Below, piece by piece: positions 1 to 5,745 of a stretch of 5,745 bases of DNA. The DNA lies in contig UQVT01000122.1 in assembly GCA_900544465.1 (NCBI GenBank), forward strand, positions 1 to 5,745, given 5' to 3'. Both the position numbers and the translations under genes were made by a program. Numbering within the stretch: the stretch's first letter is position 1; every line of letters begins with the position of its first letter. This DNA is from an uncultured Collinsella sp. Its GTDB lineage: Bacteria; Actinomycetota; Coriobacteriia; Coriobacteriales; Coriobacteriaceae. The notes under the pieces were generated by a model. It did no database searches. It was given only the letters and a program-made list of their open reading frames with translations, and had not been told where the DNA came from.

Positions 1-743
1 CCGATCTTGAGGCCGATTGGGGCTTTAAGGTGCTCGACCGCAGTCGCGAGGGCGTAGTGCTTTCTGCTGACGGGCGGCAAGTTATGCCGGCGGTCGAGGC
101 GTTATGCGAGGAATTTGTTCGTTTGCAGCGACGGGTGGATGAGATGCGTGGGCTCATGCGCGGCAAAATCTGCATCGGTACGTTTTCGAGTGTGGCGACC
201 CACGTGCTGCCGCCGGTGATTGCGCGCTTTCGCGCCGATCACCCGGACGTCGATTATGAGTTGCTGATGGGTGATTACTCAGAGATTGAACAATGGGTGG
301 CGGAAGGGCGCTGCGATCTGGGCTTTATCCCGCGTGAGCCCCGAGAAAACGGCATGACATCGCGGTCTTTGGTGCGCGACGAGTTGATGGCAGTAGTGCC
401 GGCAGACTCTTTGCTTGCCACGGCGGAGGTCGTTTCTCTTGTCGATTTAGCCAACGAGCAGTTTATTCTGCTAGAACGCGGCACCGATGACGAGATTACG
501 CCGCTGTTCCGTCGGGCGGGACTGACGGTGTGCTCCAAGCTGTCGACCTGGGATGACTATGCGATTATGGCCATGGTCGAGGACGGCCTGGGCGTGAGCA
601 TTCTTCCCGCGCTCATCTTGCGCCGCTGTCAGTTCGATGTTGCCGTGCGCCCGCTCGAGGGACATCCCCATCGGCAGATCAATGCGATATATCGCACGGC
701 TGACGTTTCGCTTGCCGCTGCTCGATTCCTTGAATACCTCTAA
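1..743 (+). CDS. LysR-family transcriptional regulator, 5' truncated by the window edge
   Basis: This is the C-terminal 246 residues of a LysR-type regulator; the first complete codon is at position 3. The opening residues (DLEADWGFKVLDRSREGVVL) match the end of the LysR winged HTH, where family members read like 'LEEELGFKLFERSRRGV'. A linker helix follows (about window residues 30-55), and then the periplasmic-binding-like effector domain from 'GKICIGTFSSVATHVLPPVI' to the end, including 'GRCDLGFI' and 'MVEDGLGVSILP', which are typical of the family. Family members have about 290-300 residues, so roughly 45-50 N-terminal residues lie outside the window. GTG at 30 is inside the HTH and is not the start. 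The effector is unknown. The gene is followed by 162 bases before the next start, with no convincing terminator. It could control the downstream operon, whose promoter has a LysR-like palindrome, but this is inference. Confidence 0.93.
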   Translation, partial: DLEADWGFKVLDRSREGVVLSADGRQVMPAVEALCEEFVRLQRRVDEMRGLMRGKICIGTFSSVATHVLPPVIARFRADHPDVDYELLMGDYSEIEQWVAEGRCDLGFIPREPRENGMTSRSLVRDELMAVVPADSLLATAEVVSLVDLANEQFILLERGTDDEITPLFRRAGLTVCSKLSTWDDYAIMAMVEDGLGVSILPALILRRCQFDVAVRPLEGHPHRQINAIYRTADVSLAAARFLEYL

Positions 744-802
744 ACGTGTGCACGTCATTGTCCGCTTTGGGCAAATCTCGGAGTTCGGTACGTTTTCTTA
801 TG

Positions 803-887
803 AAATTGAACTTTCGAATGAGGTACGGCGCTATACTGCTGCCTAAATTGAACTCAGGTTCAATTCGTGTTCTATAAATTGAACTTT
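803..887. promoter_or_regulatory. Repeated AATTGAAC operator in front of the HTH-aminotransferase gene
   Basis: The 8-mer AATTGAAC occurs three times in direct orientation (804-811, 846-853, 877-884) and once inverted (858-865). The middle pair forms a perfect inverted repeat with a 4-base centre (846-865). The outer copies share an identical 12-mer, AAATTGAACTTT (803-814 and 876-887). Direct copies are 42 and 31 bases apart, close to four and three helical turns, so they would face the same side of the DNA. The cluster brackets the likely -10 and ends just before the ribosome site. This is the expected layout of a repressor or autoregulator site. The fused XRE-like HTH of the next gene is the obvious candidate ligand, which is inferred and not shown. 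Confidence 0.7.
806..837 (+). promoter_or_regulatory. Probable promoter for the HTH-aminotransferase gene
   Basis: TATACT at 832-837 is a good -10 element. The best -35 look-alike is TTGAAC at 806-811, which lies inside the first operator repeat, but the spacer is 20 bases, longer than ideal. Transcription would start near 844, at the edge of the central inverted repeat. A second weak candidate is TTGAAC 848-853 with TATAAA 873-878 (19-base spacer). Either way the promoter is interleaved with the repeats, so occupancy of the repeats should control it. Confidence 0.45.
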
Positions 888-893
888 GCTAGC

Positions 894-900
894 AAGGAGG
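894..900 (+). promoter_or_regulatory. Ribosome binding site fixing the GTG start at 906
   Basis: AAGGAGG lies 5 bases before GTG 906. It decides the start over the in-frame GTG at 867, which has no such site and lies within the operator region. Confidence 0.85.
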
Positions 901-905
901 TTCCT

Positions 906-2426
906 GTGGCCCAAGAGACGTTTTGCGATCGCCTGCGACAGACTATGTCCAATCGCGACGTTCGCCAGTCGGACGTAATCCGCGCATCGGAGATGCTCGG
1001 CAAAAAACTCGGCAAGAGTCAGATGAGCCAATATGTGAGCGGCAAGACGATCCCGCGGCGCGATGTGGCTGAGCTGCTCGCCCGTATTTTGGAGGTCGAT
1101 GTTACCTGGCTGCTCGCCGGCGACGCCGATCAAGGCGAGGCATCATCACCCCGCAACGATTCCAAGCCCGAACCCCATCCCTCAGCTCAAATTGCAAGGA
1201 GCACCACCATGCGTACTTTTTCTAAATCCACCAAACTCGACAACGTCCTGTATGACGTGCGCGGTCCCGTCGTCGACGAGGCCGCCCGTATGGAGGACGA
1301 GGGCGAGCGCATCCTCAAGCTCAATATCGGCAACCCGGCGCCCTTCGGTTTCCGCACACCCGATGAGGTCATCAAGGACATGCGCCAGCAGCTGCCCGAC
1401 TGCGAAGGCTATTCCAACTCGCGTGGCCTGTTCTCCGCGCGCAAGGCGATCATGCAGTATTCGCAGATCAAGGGCCTGCCCAATGTTCAGATGGAGCATA
1501 TCTACACGGGCAACGGCGTGTCCGAGCTCATTCAGCTTTCGATGAACGCGCTGCTCGACAATGGCGACGAGATTCTGATCCCCAGCCCCGACTATCCGCT
1601 CTGGACGGCGTGTGCAACCCTTGCCGGTGGACATCCCGTGCACTACCTGTGTGATGAGCAGGCGGATTGGTATCCCGACCTGGAGGATATGGAGTCCAAG
1701 ATCACGAGCGCGACCAAAGCCCTCGTCATCATCAACCCCAACAACCCTACGGGTTCCGTCTATCCGCGCGAGGTGCTCGAGGGCATCGTCGAGATTGCAC
1801 GCAGGCATCAGCTGATGATCTTTGCCGATGAGATCTACGACCGCCTGTGCATGGACGGCTACGAGCACGTCTCGATTGCCTCGCTCGCCCCCGACCTGCC
1901 CTGCGTCACCTTTAGCGGCCTTTCCAAGTCGCACATGATCGCGGGCTATCGTATTGGCTGGATGGTGCTTTCGGGCAACCAGCGCTGCATGAGCGACTTC
2001 ATCATGGGCGTCAACATGCTCTCTAACATGCGCCTGTGCTCCAACGTGCCGGCCCAGTCGATCGTCCAGACGGCGCTCGGTGGCCATCAGTCGGTCAACG
2101 ACTACATCCGTCCCGGCGGTCGTGTCTACGAGCAGCGCAACTTTGTGTATGAGGCACTCAACAAGATCGATGGCATCTCGGTGGTCAAGCCGCGCGCGGC
2201 GTTCTATATCTTCCCCAAGATGGATGTTAAAAAGTTCAACATCACCGATGACGAGCAGTTTGCCCTCGACCTGCTGCACGAGAAGAAGATTCTGATCACG
2301 CGCGGCGGCGGCTTTAACTGGGCCGAGCCCGATCACTTCCGCATCGTGTACCTGCCGCGCATGGAAGTGCTCAAAGAGTCGCTCGAAGACCTCGCCGACT
2401 TCTTCGATCATTACCGCCAGGCGTAA
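906..2426 (+). CDS. alaA: XRE-like HTH fused to AlaA-type glutamate-pyruvate aminotransferase
   Basis: The product has 506 residues from GTG 906. Residues about 5-72 form an XRE/Cro-like DNA-binding domain, with a recognition helix near KSQMSQYVSGK (37-47) and the typical tail 'LARILEVDVTWLLAGD'. Residues about 73-101 are a polar, Pro/Ser-rich linker. From M102 to the end the protein aligns along its whole length with E. coli AlaA, a PLP-dependent fold-type I enzyme that interconverts pyruvate and glutamate with alanine and 2-oxoglutarate. Visible active-site residues are N280 in NPNNPTG, D308 and Y311 in FADEIYD, the PLP lysine K341 in GLSKS, and the carboxylate-binding R479 in FRIVYLPR. Subtracting 101 gives 179, 207, 210, 240 and 378, in register with AlaA. 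The enzyme part is 405 residues, the usual AlaA length. The enzyme should be active in the cytoplasm. The HTH suggests autoregulation through the upstream repeats. MocR/PdxR proteins are a related idea but use a GntR-type HTH and a different aminotransferase branch. Confidence 0.93.
   Translation: MAQETFCDRLRQTMSNRDVRQSDVIRASEMLGKKLGKSQMSQYVSGKTIPRRDVAELLARILEVDVTWLLAGDADQGEASSPRNDSKPEPHPSAQIARSTTMRTFSKSTKLDNVLYDVRGPVVDEAARMEDEGERILKLNIGNPAPFGFRTPDEVIKDMRQQLPDCEGYSNSRGLFSARKAIMQYSQIKGLPNVQMEHIYTGNGVSELIQLSMNALLDNGDEILIPSPDYPLWTACATLAGGHPVHYLCDEQADWYPDLEDMESKITSATKALVIINPNNPTGSVYPREVLEGIVEIARRHQLMIFADEIYDRLCMDGYEHVSIASLAPDLPCVTFSGLSKSHMIAGYRIGWMVLSGNQRCMSDFIMGVNMLSNMRLCSNVPAQSIVQTALGGHQSVNDYIRPGGRVYEQRNFVYEALNKIDGISVVKPRAAFYIFPKMDVKKFNITDDEQFALDLLHEKKILITRGGGFNWAEPDHFRIVYLPRMEVLKESLEDLADFFDHYRQA
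1196..1211 (+). promoter_or_regulatory. Internal ribosome site and ATG at the native AlaA start
   Basis: AAGGAG at 1196-1201 lies 7 bases before an in-frame ATG at 1209. Translation from there begins MRTFSKSTKLDNVLYDVRGP, which matches the natural N-terminus of E. coli AlaA and gives 405 residues. The site sits at the exact joint between linker and enzyme. It either still works, giving a second HTH-free enzyme from the same message, or is a relic of a once separate gene. Confidence 0.65.
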
Positions 2427-2447
2427 CGGCAAAGGTAGCCTGTAATG

Positions 2448-2487
2448 AAACGGTCGGCCCGCAACGGATGCGGGCCGACCGTTTTCT
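2448..2487 (+). terminator. Strong intrinsic terminator after the aminotransferase gene
   Basis: A perfect 15-base stem (2448-2462 with 2470-2484) is GC-rich in its inner part and has a 7-base loop. The 3' arm ends in a short T run (2482-2485). It begins 21 bases after the stop codon and has an A run at its foot. It separates the aminotransferase unit from the next operon. Confidence 0.92.
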
Positions 2488-2554
2488 GTCTAAGCCCGTG
2501 CTGTTAGCGCTTGTCTCGTTGAGCGGGCGAGGTTCGCGTGTGAGCGGTAAGTTC

Positions 2555-2591
2555 TATTCCAAAATGGAATACAGTGGGCTTAAGCTGGAAT
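2555..2591. promoter_or_regulatory. LysR-like palindrome with a third half-site, upstream of the amidohydrolase operon
   Basis: TATTCCA (2555-2561) and TGGAATA (2565-2571) form a perfect inverted repeat around AAA. It contains the T-N11-A pattern (T2557, A2569) known from LysR-family sites. A further TGGAAT half-site lies at 2586-2591, exactly 21 bases (two turns) after the right arm and touching the -35. If transcription starts near 2627, the palindrome is centred near -64 and the extra half-site near -38. This is the usual recognition-site and activation-site layout of a LysR-type activator. Which regulator binds is unknown; the LysR gene at the window start is a candidate. Confidence 0.55.
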
Positions 2592-2620
2592 TGATGTCCG
2601 GGTACCTGCTTTTCTAGAAT
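2591..2620 (+). promoter_or_regulatory. Probable promoter of the amidohydrolase/ceramidase-like operon
   Basis: TTGATG at 2591-2596 and TAGAAT at 2615-2620 (5 of 6 consensus) are 18 bases apart. Transcription would start near 2627, leaving a leader of about 26 bases before ATG 2653. The weak -35 suits control by an activator. Confidence 0.55.
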
Positions 2621-2652
2621 GTTTTCAACAAGATGAAAGGCGGTTCCAACCA

Positions 2653-3687
2653 ATGATTATCGATGCAAATTCCTACTGGTTCGACGAGCACATCTTTCAT
2701 GACGAGACGCTCTGCGAACAGTTTTTGGCCGAGGTACCCCGCGCCTATGACACCGAAGGCTATCTGACCATGAATTCCGCCGGCAAACGACAGATCGTGA
2801 TCGAGATGCCCGCCGGTTCTCCGGGTCTTAACTACATTGAGGGCGACTACACCCTCGAGAAGCGCTTGGCCGATATGGATGAGGCGGGGGTCGACAAGGC
2901 GATCCTCAAGCTCCCCGGCTGCCACGAGTGGATGTCGCTCGAGATGTGCCGGCGTTTCAACGACGGTATGGCTGCTGACGCGAAGGCGTCAAATGGCCGT
3001 CTGATTCCGCTTGTCGCCGTGCCGCCCTTTGGCACCAAAGCGAATTTGGAGGAGCTCGACCGCAGGCTCGACGATGGTTTTGCGGGCGTGCAGCTCTGCG
3101 CTCACTACGGCAAGCGCTATCTCGACGACCAGGTCTTCTCGAGCTTTTTCGAGCACCTGAACGAACGCCATGTCACCGTTTACGTGCACCATGTTCCCGT
3201 GCCGGTCGAGAACGAGTCGCTTCTCGCGTACGACAACCTTCGCCGCTCTTATGGCCGCTGCGTCGACCAAACTACGGCGATCGGCCGAGAGATCTTTGGT
3301 GATTTCTTTGAGCGCTATCCCAATATCAAGATGGTCCACTCCATGCTCGGCGGCGCATACTTTGCGTTCAAGGAGATGCTGCTGCCTCATGGTCCCAAGC
3401 GCTCTGATGCTTCTGGCCGTTTTCAGGTCGATACCGAGACCGTTTCCAGGCACCTCGAGAACAACATCTATTTCGACATGTCCCATGCCCAGCCTTGGGG
3501 CAAGACACTCCTCGCCTGCGCGGTTGACGTGCTGGGTGCAGACCATATTGTTTTTGGCACGAGCTATCCCGTCAAACGCGAGTGGCTCACCGAGGGTGTC
3601 GCCTGCGTTCGCGCTGCAAATCTGAGCGATACAGACAGCGACCTTGTGCTTGGCGGTACGGCGCAGCAACTGTACGGTGTCGAGTGA
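2653..3687 (+). CDS. Amidohydrolase_2-like (ACMSD-type) TIM-barrel protein with altered metal site
   Basis: This 344-residue protein starts at ATG 2653, with an AAAGGCGG ribosome site at 2636-2643. Its overall pattern fits the amidohydrolase_2 family of metal-dependent decarboxylases and hydrolases (ACMSD, gamma-resorcylate decarboxylase): N-terminal 'MIIDAN', 'LEKRLADMDEAGVDKAIL', 'NGRLIPLVAVPP', 'GFAGVQLCA', 'VYVHH', 'FERYPNIKMVHSMLGG' and 'GADHIVFGTSYP' near the C-terminus. Two expected ligand positions differ. The HxH after strand 1 is N6-S7-Y8, and the Asp of 'GTDYP' is S304. H179 or H180 (strand-5 His) and H229 (catalytic His in ACMSD) remain. The protein may therefore use another metal arrangement, no metal, or have a non-catalytic role; the change may also mark a whole subfamily. 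It has no signal peptide, so it is cytoplasmic. It is the first gene of the operon, 26 bases before the next. The substrate is unknown. Confidence 0.82.
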   Translation: MIIDANSYWFDEHIFHDETLCEQFLAEVPRAYDTEGYLTMNSAGKRQIVIEMPAGSPGLNYIEGDYTLEKRLADMDEAGVDKAILKLPGCHEWMSLEMCRRFNDGMAADAKASNGRLIPLVAVPPFGTKANLEELDRRLDDGFAGVQLCAHYGKRYLDDQVFSSFFEHLNERHVTVYVHHVPVPVENESLLAYDNLRRSYGRCVDQTTAIGREIFGDFFERYPNIKMVHSMLGGAYFAFKEMLLPHGPKRSDASGRFQVDTETVSRHLENNIYFDMSHAQPWGKTLLACAVDVLGADHIVFGTSYPVKREWLTEGVACVRAANLSDTDSDLVLGGTAQQLYGVE

Positions 3688-3713
3688 GCGGCAATCAGAG
3701 GGGAGTATCTGCC

Positions 3714-4961
3714 ATGGGCGAAGGAGAGATGAGGGCTGGGGCCGCTCGTGTGGCCATCGATCTTGGGGACGTGTTGCCGTTCGACGGTTTCGACGAACTC
3801 CGTCATGAGGTCTTCGCCCGTGCCCTTATCATCGAGGGGACGGGGCGACGCGCCTGCGTCCTTTCGCTTGAGGTCACCTCGATCGCTCCGGCTCTACTCG
3901 CCGATCTGCGTGAGGTTGTTGAGGATGCCGCCAATTGCAGCGGTGCTTATTCTTGGGTGGTTCCTACCCACACGTTTTCCATGCCTCACGTCCGCACTTC
4001 CGGGCATCTTGCCGACGATGCTACCCGCAATTGCAACGAGCGCTATCGCGCAGCGCTCGTCGCTGCCGCCCGCACGGCTGTCGAGCGCGCTGTTGCGGGC
4101 ATTCACTCTGCCACGCTCGCCACTGTGGAGGGCGAATGCCCCGTGAACGTTAATCGCGACATTGAGACGCCTGCCGGCTGGTGGTTGGGCTCGAATCCCA
4201 GGGGGTTTGCCGACCACACGATGCCCGTACTCGCCATAAGGGATGCCGGGGGCGAGTATGTTGCCGTGCTCGCGACGGCGGACGTTCAGTCCTCCGTGCT
4301 CGACGGGTCGCGCGACTCCGAGGGGAGGCGCATGGCGAGCGGAGACCTCTTTGGTTTTGCCGCCATGTCACTCGAGCGCGAGCTGGGCGGCGTTGCCCTG
4401 TTGCTGCCAGGCGCCGCGGGCGACCAAGGTCCGGCGGAGCGCGCCATGAACGTCATGTTCGATGCGGCCGGCGTTAAGCAGACGGTCGATGCCCATGAGG
4501 ACGGATACCGCATGCTGCACCAGCAGGGGCAGGCCTTGGGCAATGCTTTGATCGAAGCCGCTCGCATGGCGCGTGAGGATGACGCTACCGGCATCGATGC
4601 CCGCACGGTCGACGTTCTCCTGCCCGCTCAGACACGCGCCGATTTTCACTCTTTGGCTCCGCACCGAACGTATGAGTTTCATGCCGCTGGCGAGCAGCGC
4701 ACGAGGGTCTATCTGCTCCGGCTGGGAAACGTCGAGCTTGTCGGCGTACAACCCGAGGTCTCGAGTGCATTCGGCGCCACTGTGCGCGCCGCCCGGTCCG
4801 GCTCTGTGTTCTTTGCCACGCTCGTCAACGGCGGACAGAAGTACCTACCGGCTCCCGACGCGTACGAAAAAATCACCTATGAGGCTATGAACTCCGGTTT
4901 TGCCGCCGGATCCCATGAGCGCCTCGTCGAAATCATCATTGCCGCCTTGAATGCGGCGTGA
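3714..4961 (+). CDS. Neutral/alkaline ceramidase-like protein with incomplete zinc site
   Basis: The product has 415 residues from ATG 3714, with AGGGGAG at 3699-3705 eight bases ahead. The reading frame is open further upstream, but only over the end of the amidohydrolase gene. ATG 3729 has its purine run only 2 bases away. Family signs are 'LRHEVFARALIIEG', 'SWVVPTHTFSMPH' in place of the THTHSGPH motif, 'LLLPGAAGDQGP' (G233-D237), 'GVQPEVSS' (E348) and 'NGGQKYLPAPDAYE' (Y377), in the order seen in neutral ceramidases. H86 of the first motif is kept but the second His is F88. The position matching the later zinc His is D190 ('LATADVQSS'). Glu and Tyr of the zinc site appear kept. It resembles the next gene, so the two look like diverged copies. 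It has no signal peptide or membrane segment, unlike secreted ceramidases, and it also seems to lack the C-terminal Ig-like domain. It may be a partner subunit, or an enzyme with a different metal or substrate. Confidence 0.75.
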   Translation: MGEGEMRAGAARVAIDLGDVLPFDGFDELRHEVFARALIIEGTGRRACVLSLEVTSIAPALLADLREVVEDAANCSGAYSWVVPTHTFSMPHVRTSGHLADDATRNCNERYRAALVAAARTAVERAVAGIHSATLATVEGECPVNVNRDIETPAGWWLGSNPRGFADHTMPVLAIRDAGGEYVAVLATADVQSSVLDGSRDSEGRRMASGDLFGFAAMSLERELGGVALLLPGAAGDQGPAERAMNVMFDAAGVKQTVDAHEDGYRMLHQQGQALGNALIEAARMAREDDATGIDARTVDVLLPAQTRADFHSLAPHRTYEFHAAGEQRTRVYLLRLGNVELVGVQPEVSSAFGATVRAARSGSVFFATLVNGGQKYLPAPDAYEKITYEAMNSGFAAGSHERLVEIIIAALNAA

Positions 4962-4966
4962 CACAG

Positions 4967-4972
4967 AAGGAG
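4967..4972 (+). promoter_or_regulatory. Ribosome binding site of the second ceramidase-like gene
   Basis: AAGGAG lies 7 bases before ATG 4980. With only 18 bases from the previous stop codon, it indicates translation from the same message. Confidence 0.85.
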
Positions 4973-4979
4973 AACGTGC

Positions 4980-5745
4980 ATGAACATTGGACACGCGCGC
5001 CGCAAAATTACCCCACAGGGCGACATCTACCTGATTGGCTACCGCAATCTTCCCAACCGTCTTGAACCTGCGACGGGCGTCCATGATGACGTCTTCGCCA
5101 ACGCCATCCTCTTCCAGCAAGGCGAACGTGAAGTGTTTCTTTTTAATGCCGATGTCCTCGAGTTCGAGGAAAGCATGGCCGAGGAAGTCAAGACAATGCT
5201 CGCCGAGCGCTATGGAATCGACCGTGACTGCGTTTTGCTCTCGGCGACGCACGACCATACTTCAATCGTCGCTTACCACCGCAGCTGGTGGACGGGAAAA
5301 TTCGACGAGAACTACTACCGCTGGTTCCTCGATACCATTTGCCAATGCTTTGAGGAGTGCCGCGCCAACGCACAGCCCGCGATTTGTCGCTTGGGCAAGC
5401 AGGTCATCACCGGTTTCTACGACAACCGCATCATCCCAGGTGAACTCGCCGACAATGAGGTCATTGTCGTATCGTTCTTCGATACCGAAGGCAAGCCATT
5501 TGCGGGCTTTGTGAACTGGGCGGTGCATTCCGCTTGCGTCGGACCCGACTGCACGGAGCTCACGAGCGAACTCGCCGGTCTTACCGGCAAAAAGCTCGCT
5601 CAGAGTCTTGGTTACTATCCGGCCATGGTCGTCGGTGCTGCTGGCGACTGTAGCGACCGCAATTTTCGCCAGGGACGCGGCATTCCCGAGGTCGAGCGCG
5701 TTTCGACCGGTCTTGCCGAGGCGATTTCCCAGATCAAGCTCGATC
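4980..5745 (+). CDS. Neutral/alkaline ceramidase-like hydrolase, 3' end beyond the window
   Basis: The first 255 residues are present, and the frame runs open to the window edge. The start 'MNIGHARRKITP' matches the first strand of the ceramidase family, with no signal peptide before it. 'GYRNLPNRLEPATGVHDDVFANAILFQQG' corresponds to the 'MGYA...TGIHDRLYARAL' region of neutral ceramidases. 'LLSATHDHTS' (H91, H93) is the HxH zinc motif. 'GFVNWAVHSACVGPDCTELTSELAG' supplies the second zinc His (H183). 'VVVGAAGDCSDRN' (G219-D223) is the AAGD motif. Unlike its upstream neighbour, it keeps all the histidines expected in this part; the Glu and Tyr ligands would lie past the window end. It is likely a cytoplasmic zinc amidase acting on an N-acyl or other amide. 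Ceramide itself is a weak guess, because the protein is not exported. It is the third gene of the operon. Confidence 0.8.
   Translation, partial: MNIGHARRKITPQGDIYLIGYRNLPNRLEPATGVHDDVFANAILFQQGEREVFLFNADVLEFEESMAEEVKTMLAERYGIDRDCVLLSATHDHTSIVAYHRSWWTGKFDENYYRWFLDTICQCFEECRANAQPAICRLGKQVITGFYDNRIIPGELADNEVIVVSFFDTEGKPFAGFVNWAVHSACVGPDCTELTSELAGLTGKKLAQSLGYYPAMVVGAAGDCSDRNFRQGRGIPEVERVSTGLAEAISQIKLD

Noticed and set aside
744..755. Short inverted repeat ACGTG-TG-CACGT after the LysR stop as a terminator
   Set aside because: The stem is only 5 bases with a 2-base centre and no T run follows. A regulatory half-site is possible but unsupported.
867..905. Upstream in-frame GTG (867) as start of the HTH-aminotransferase gene
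   Set aside because: It has no ribosome site and would make the operator repeats coding. GTG 906 has AAGGAGG at the right distance, and the HTH domain begins right after it.
906..2426. MocR-type (GntR-aminotransferase) regulator
   Set aside because: The N-terminal domain reads as an XRE-like HTH and not a GntR winged helix, and the enzyme part aligns with AlaA and keeps its catalytic residues.
1182..2432. Long open frame on the minus strand (416 codons) opposite the aminotransferase gene
   Set aside because: It is a mirror of GC-rich codon bias opposite a clearly conserved gene. Its translation matches no family and has no ribosome site I can identify.
2989..3669. Open frame on the minus strand (226 codons) opposite the amidohydrolase gene
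   Set aside because: It is antisense to a recognisable protein family and is explained by third-position GC bias.
3582..3713. Extended N-terminus of the first ceramidase-like protein
   Set aside because: The extension overlaps the amidohydrolase gene, has an Arg/Cys-rich composition typical of a shadow frame, and the good ribosome site belongs to ATG 3714.

Overview
The window looks like the chromosome of a high-GC bacterium. The style (GC-rich codons, strong AAGGAG-type ribosome sites, a LysR regulator next to small catabolic operons) would fit a gut Coriobacteriia such as Collinsella, but that is an impression from the sequence and not a search result. All supported genes read on the + strand. 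There are no RNA genes, insertion sequences or CRISPR repeats.

Region 1 (1-743) is the 3' part of a LysR-type regulator whose HTH begins upstream of the window. Region 2 (744-2490) is a self-contained unit: a control region with repeated AATTGAAC half-sites, one gene fusing an XRE-like helix-turn-helix to a complete AlaA-type glutamate-pyruvate aminotransferase, and a strong intrinsic terminator. The fused gene has a good ribosome site and ATG exactly where free-standing AlaA would begin. It may therefore make both a 506-residue regulator-enzyme and a 405-residue enzyme.

Region 3 (2491-5745, running off the end) is a second operon. A promoter with a LysR-like palindrome upstream of it drives an amidohydrolase_2-like protein, then two neighbouring proteins that both resemble neutral/alkaline ceramidases. 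The amidohydrolase lacks the usual HxH and Asp metal ligands. The first ceramidase-like protein has lost two of its histidines, while the second, cut by the window end, keeps those visible in its N-terminal part. None has a signal peptide, so they probably act in the cytoplasm on a small amide or N-acyl compound, not on host ceramide outside the cell. The substrate cannot be read from the sequence.

The most interesting parts are the HTH-AlaA fusion with its internal start and repeat operator, and the amidohydrolase plus paired ceramidase-like operon with unequal active sites.
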